Program-made: the position numbers and the translations under genes
Source of the DNA: Streptosporangiaceae bacterium
Lineage (GTDB): Bacteria > Actinomycetota > Actinomycetes > Streptosporangiales > Streptosporangiaceae
Assembly (NCBI GenBank): GCA_030052355.1
Contig: JASIGS010000337.1
Coordinates: 1 to 7,711, forward strand
Reading direction: 5' to 3'
Length of the DNA stretch: 7,711 bases
In this document: positions 5,757-7,711 of the stretch, piece after piece
How positions within the stretch are numbered: the stretch's first letter is position 1
Layout of the letters: every line of letters begins with the position of its first letter
The notes under the pieces: generated by a model
The model's input: the letters and a program-made list of their open reading frames with translations, nothing else
The model's database searches: none
What the model was told of the DNA's origin: nothing

Positions 5757-6572
5757 TCAGATCCTGAAGAACAGGTTGAGGAACCGGTCGGCCAGCGCCG
5801 TGTCGCCGCTTGCCGTGCCGCCGTTGAATCGCCCGAACGCTGTCAGGACCATGCTGCCCGGGTCGAACTCCAGCGTGGCAGGCAGATCGTCGATGCTGCC
5901 CGGCTCGTAGGTCATGCCGCCCTCGCCGATCGATACGCGGGTGTCGCCGCCGTTCCGGCCGCTCACGCGCACGCCGATGCTGAACGGGCTCAGGTCCGCG
6001 TCCGGCCTGATCGTCGACTGCCAGATGATGAACATGAACGGGACAAGCAGGTCTGCCGCGTCCGCCGAGAGGGCGTGCGACTTACCGCTGCCCTGCTTGA
6101 TGTCCCAGGTGTGCACGCCGTAGTCCATCAGCTGGCCGCCGGCGTACACGAACGCGGGCACCGGCCCCATATAGAAGTGCGGCACCATCAGCCCGCCCCA
6201 CTCCTCGGCCGTGAGCGGCTGGAGGATGCCGATCATCTTGTCCAGGTCGCCCCGGACGCGCGCCATCATCTCCTGCTGAGACAACTCGTGAAACGACTGC
6301 GCGGAGTCGCCCGCCCGCTCGTGCATGCCGACCAGGCCGTACGCGGCGGGAGCCTCGGCACCGCTGCGAGCGATGTCGAAAGCCTTGAAGTAGCCCTCGG
6401 TGGTGTCCACGATGTGGCCGATGACGTCCTTAACCTGCCAGCTTTCGCAGGCGGTCGGCGCATCCCAGGCACCGGGCTCCTCGGCCAGCGCAAACATCAC
6501 ATCGGCCTGCTCGCGCACCACGCGCAGGATGGTGTCCTTTCCCTCGTAGGTCATGGCGTTCCACTCGCTCAT
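5757..6572 (-). CDS. Maleylpyruvate isomerase-type mycothiol-dependent protein (MDMPI/DinB fold)
   Basis: A 271-residue cytoplasmic protein of the maleylpyruvate isomerase N-terminal (DinB-like) family. Founding members use mycothiol and a metal to isomerise maleylpyruvate, but most actinobacterial paralogues have unknown substrates. The N-terminal helical bundle shows CESWQVKDVIGHIVDTTEGYF (42-62), with His53 at the expected metal-ligand position, and DYGVHTWDIK (150-159), with His154. At the partner position four residues before His154 there is Asp150, where the well-known enzyme has Glu. The C-terminal third (about 180-271) ends in an SCP2-like segment with GDTALADRFLNLFF. The ATG at 6572 is chosen because AAGG lies 7 bases upstream and it gives the usual spacing to His53; the frame runs on to 6674 without support. 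No gentisate pathway genes are nearby, so maleylpyruvate is not a safe substrate guess. Confidence 0.88.
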   Translation of the reverse strand: MSEWNAMTYEGKDTILRVVREQADVMFALAEEPGAWDAPTACESWQVKDVIGHIVDTTEGYFKAFDIARSGAEAPAAYGLVGMHERAGDSAQSFHELSQQEMMARVRGDLDKMIGILQPLTAEEWGGLMVPHFYMGPVPAFVYAGGQLMDYGVHTWDIKQGSGKSHALSADAADLLVPFMFIIWQSTIRPDADLSPFSIGVRVSGRNGGDTRVSIGEGGMTYEPGSIDDLPATLEFDPGSMVLTAFGRFNGGTASGDTALADRFLNLFFRI

Positions 6573-6615
6573 GTCCCCACCTTTCCTCGGCAGCGCTGCT
6601 GCGCGACGTTCGGGA

Positions 6616-6638
6616 TGTGAACCGATGTTCGGCTCACA
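6616..6638. promoter_or_regulatory. Inverted repeat in the leader of the isomerase-type gene
   Basis: TGTGAACCGA (6616-6625) and TCGGCTCACA (6629-6638) are reverse complements at nine of ten positions around TGT. The site lies 44 bp upstream of the ATG at 6572, within the 163-bp gap behind the CbiX-like gene. It could be an operator for the isomerase-type gene, or a leader hairpin or terminator for the upstream gene; the sequence does not decide which. Confidence 0.4.
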
Positions 6639-6653
6639 GGAGGAAGCCCAGCG

Positions 6654-6674
6654 CATGCGAGGGGCGCATGTCAA
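6654..6674 (-). promoter_or_regulatory. Possible -35 TTGACA with overlapping inverted repeat
   Basis: A consensus TTGACA hexamer occurs on the minus strand (6674-6669). It is immediately joined to CATGCG-AGGGG-CGCATG (6654-6670), a perfect 6-5-6 inverted repeat. The -35 is ideal and about 100 bp upstream of the isomerase-type ATG, but no -10-like hexamer appears 16-18 bp downstream, so an activator-dependent promoter or chance is possible. Confidence 0.28.
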
Positions 6675-6735
6675 CGGAAAGTTACGGATGGGAACGAGTC
6701 GCCTCGTCCGGCTCCCGTCAGCGGGCGCGCAGCCG

Positions 6736-7711
6736 TCAGCCGGCCAGGCTCAAGCGCGCCAGCGCGGCACCGTAGCGGATGGCGACGAGCTGCCCGACCG
6801 CCTGGTGCGCACCGATCAGCGGGGCGCACGGTGCGTCGAGAGCCGCGCTGATGTCGTCAAGCAGGCGCTGTGACGTCTCCGGCCCGATCATGCACGGCGC
6901 GAGAACAGGCCGCTGCGCACCGGATTCGCTCAGGCGGTTTACCGCCTCGACGATGCTGGCGGCTTCGCCCAGCGAGGCGGGAACGACTGGAACAGACAGC
7001 CGGGACGCCAGCAGCACAGCCGCGACCGCCGCTGCGTTGGCGGCTTCCTCGCCCCTGTCTGCCAGCACAACTACGCCGCGGCCGTCCGAGGCGATGCTCA
7101 GCCCGGTCGACCTGGCGTGCCTGGCCAGGCCGGCCTCGGCCAGCCGGGCGTGCAGCGCCTCAGCGACGAGCGGATGAGGGCCGAGGTGAGCCGCCAGCAC
7201 GGTCCTCTCCGGCCTGATCGCGACGAGCCGCTCGAGCTCGGAGTCGACGTGCGGGGCGGGGCTCATCAGCAGCGGAACGAGCACGCAACCTAGGTCCTCG
7301 TCCTCTGGAGAACTCGCGTCCGGGCCGATGAAGTCCGACACCGGCAAGCTGTTGCCCTCCAGGTAGCCGACGCGAATGTCCACGCCCGGGCAGGACTGCG
7401 CGGCGAGCGCGGCAACCTCGGCGCCGATGTTGGCAGTGTCCGCCTCGGCGGATCCGGGCACGGCGAGCACAAGCGCAGGCGCGTCTGACGCGACGGAGAG
7501 CCGGTGCGGGCTGCGGTGCCGACCCGGCCGGGCGCGCGAAACTCGCCGCGGCAGCGCTTCGCCGCGCTGGGGCAACTCGTCGCCGCGCTGGGGCAATGGT
7601 TCGCTGCGTTGGGGCAGTGGTTCGCCGCGTTGGGGTAGCTGCTCGCCGCGCTGCGGCAGTGGTGCGCCGCGCTGCGGCAGTGGTTCGCTGCGTTGGGGCA
7701 GCTCCTCGCCA
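6736..7711 (-). CDS. CbiX/SirB-like sirohydrochlorin chelatase family protein with N-terminal heptapeptide repeats, 5' end beyond window
   Basis: 324 codons are visible and the frame is open to the right edge. No ATG or GTG occurs in frame before the enzyme domain; the TTGs at 7596 and 7575 lie within the repeat, so the true start is probably outside. Counting from 7710, residues 1-56 are eight heptapeptides, 57-78 a basic Arg/His/Pro linker, and 79-324 a class II chelatase-like domain. It shows ALVLAVPGS (79-87), VLVPLLMSPAPHVDSEL (143-159, with His154), a second half with EEAANAAAVAAVLLASRL and IVEAVNRLSESGAQ, and the terminal GAHQAVGQLVAIRYGAAL. Family members insert Fe2+ or Co2+ into sirohydrochlorin for siroheme (sulfite/nitrite reductase) or cobalamin. 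Here the usual HGS is PGS (Pro85), so one ligand is missing and chelatase activity is doubtful. In actinomycetes such genes often accompany sulfate assimilation genes, which would lie upstream, off the window. Confidence 0.8.
   Translation of the reverse strand, partial: GEELPQRSEPLPQRGAPLPQRGEQLPQRGEPLPQRSEPLPQRGDELPQRGEALPRRVSRARPGRHRSPHRLSVASDAPALVLAVPGSAEADTANIGAEVAALAAQSCPGVDIRVGYLEGNSLPVSDFIGPDASSPEDEDLGCVLVPLLMSPAPHVDSELERLVAIRPERTVLAAHLGPHPLVAEALHARLAEAGLARHARSTGLSIASDGRGVVVLADRGEEAANAAAVAAVLLASRLSVPVVPASLGEAASIVEAVNRLSESGAQRPVLAPCMIGPETSQRLLDDISAALDAPCAPLIGAHQAVGQLVAIRYGAALARLSLAG
7543..7710 (-). repeat. Eight tandem 21-bp units encoding [G/S]-E-x-L-P-Q-R
   Basis: Eight contiguous in-frame 21-bp units, starting at 7710 and ending at 7543, each encode a heptapeptide such as SEPLPQR or GEPLPQR. 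Position 1 is Gly or Ser; position 2 is Glu except once Ala and once Asp; position 3 varies (Glu, Pro, Gln, Ala). The LPQR core is kept in seven units, and the last reads LPRR. Leu, Pro and Gln codons differ between units (CTG/CTA/TTG, CCC/CCG, CAA/CAG) while the amino acids stay the same, so the array appears to be under protein-level constraint. The array may continue beyond the window edge. Confidence 0.92.

Noticed and set aside
7294..7596. TTG at 7596 as the start of the CbiX-like gene
   Set aside because: It lies in the middle of the heptapeptide array; identical-phase repeats continue upstream to the edge without a stop, and there is no ribosome site.
7543..7710. Tandem repeats as a CRISPR array
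   Set aside because: Units are contiguous with no spacers, are exact multiples of three, and encode a conserved heptapeptide in an open frame.

Overview
The window is a GC-rich, gene-dense chromosomal stretch that reads as a high-GC actinomycete. The supporting signs are GTG/TTG starts, strong GC bias at third codon positions, and gene families typical of Actinobacteria: a mycothiol-dependent maleylpyruvate isomerase-type protein, a DUF6314-type protein, a YtrA-type GntR regulator and an actinobacterial-style sirohydrochlorin chelatase relative. The exact genus cannot be told from the sequence.

Layout from left to right. At the left edge is the N-terminal 51 codons of a sirtuin (minus strand, running off the window). 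A 197-bp gap follows that contains a 44-bp near-perfect palindrome, probably the terminator of the next gene, bioY (minus; biotin transporter S component). Divergent from bioY is a two-gene plus-strand unit: a DUF6314-type protein whose stop codon overlaps by 4 bp the GTG start of a CaiC-like acyl-CoA ligase. That ligase has Arg where the catalytic A10 lysine is expected. It converges on a minus-strand pair made of a seven-helix membrane protein and, immediately behind it, a YtrA-type GntR repressor. The pair has a recognisable promoter overlapped by a perfect 11-6-11 inverted repeat, a good candidate for the regulator's own operator. Divergent from this control region is a secreted protein of unknown family. 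It converges, across a hairpin terminator, on a maleylpyruvate isomerase-type (DinB/MDMPI fold) gene on the minus strand. The right edge holds the C-terminal part of a CbiX/SirB-like (sirohydrochlorin chelatase family) protein, also minus strand.

The two most notable points are at the right edge and in the centre. The CbiX-like reading frame does not begin inside the window. It is open to the edge and carries at least eight tandem 21-bp units encoding the heptapeptide [G/S]-E-x-L-P-Q-R ahead of the enzyme domain, and the domain itself has lost the first metal-ligand histidine (HGS became PGS). In the centre, the membrane protein/GntR pair with its palindromic operator forms a compact, apparently self-regulated module that may also control the divergent secreted protein.

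No rRNA, tRNA, insertion sequence, CRISPR array or phage gene was seen. No gene-free stretch exceeds 300 bp. The genes look like ordinary core or near-core metabolism plus one envelope module, not a defence island or biosynthetic cluster.
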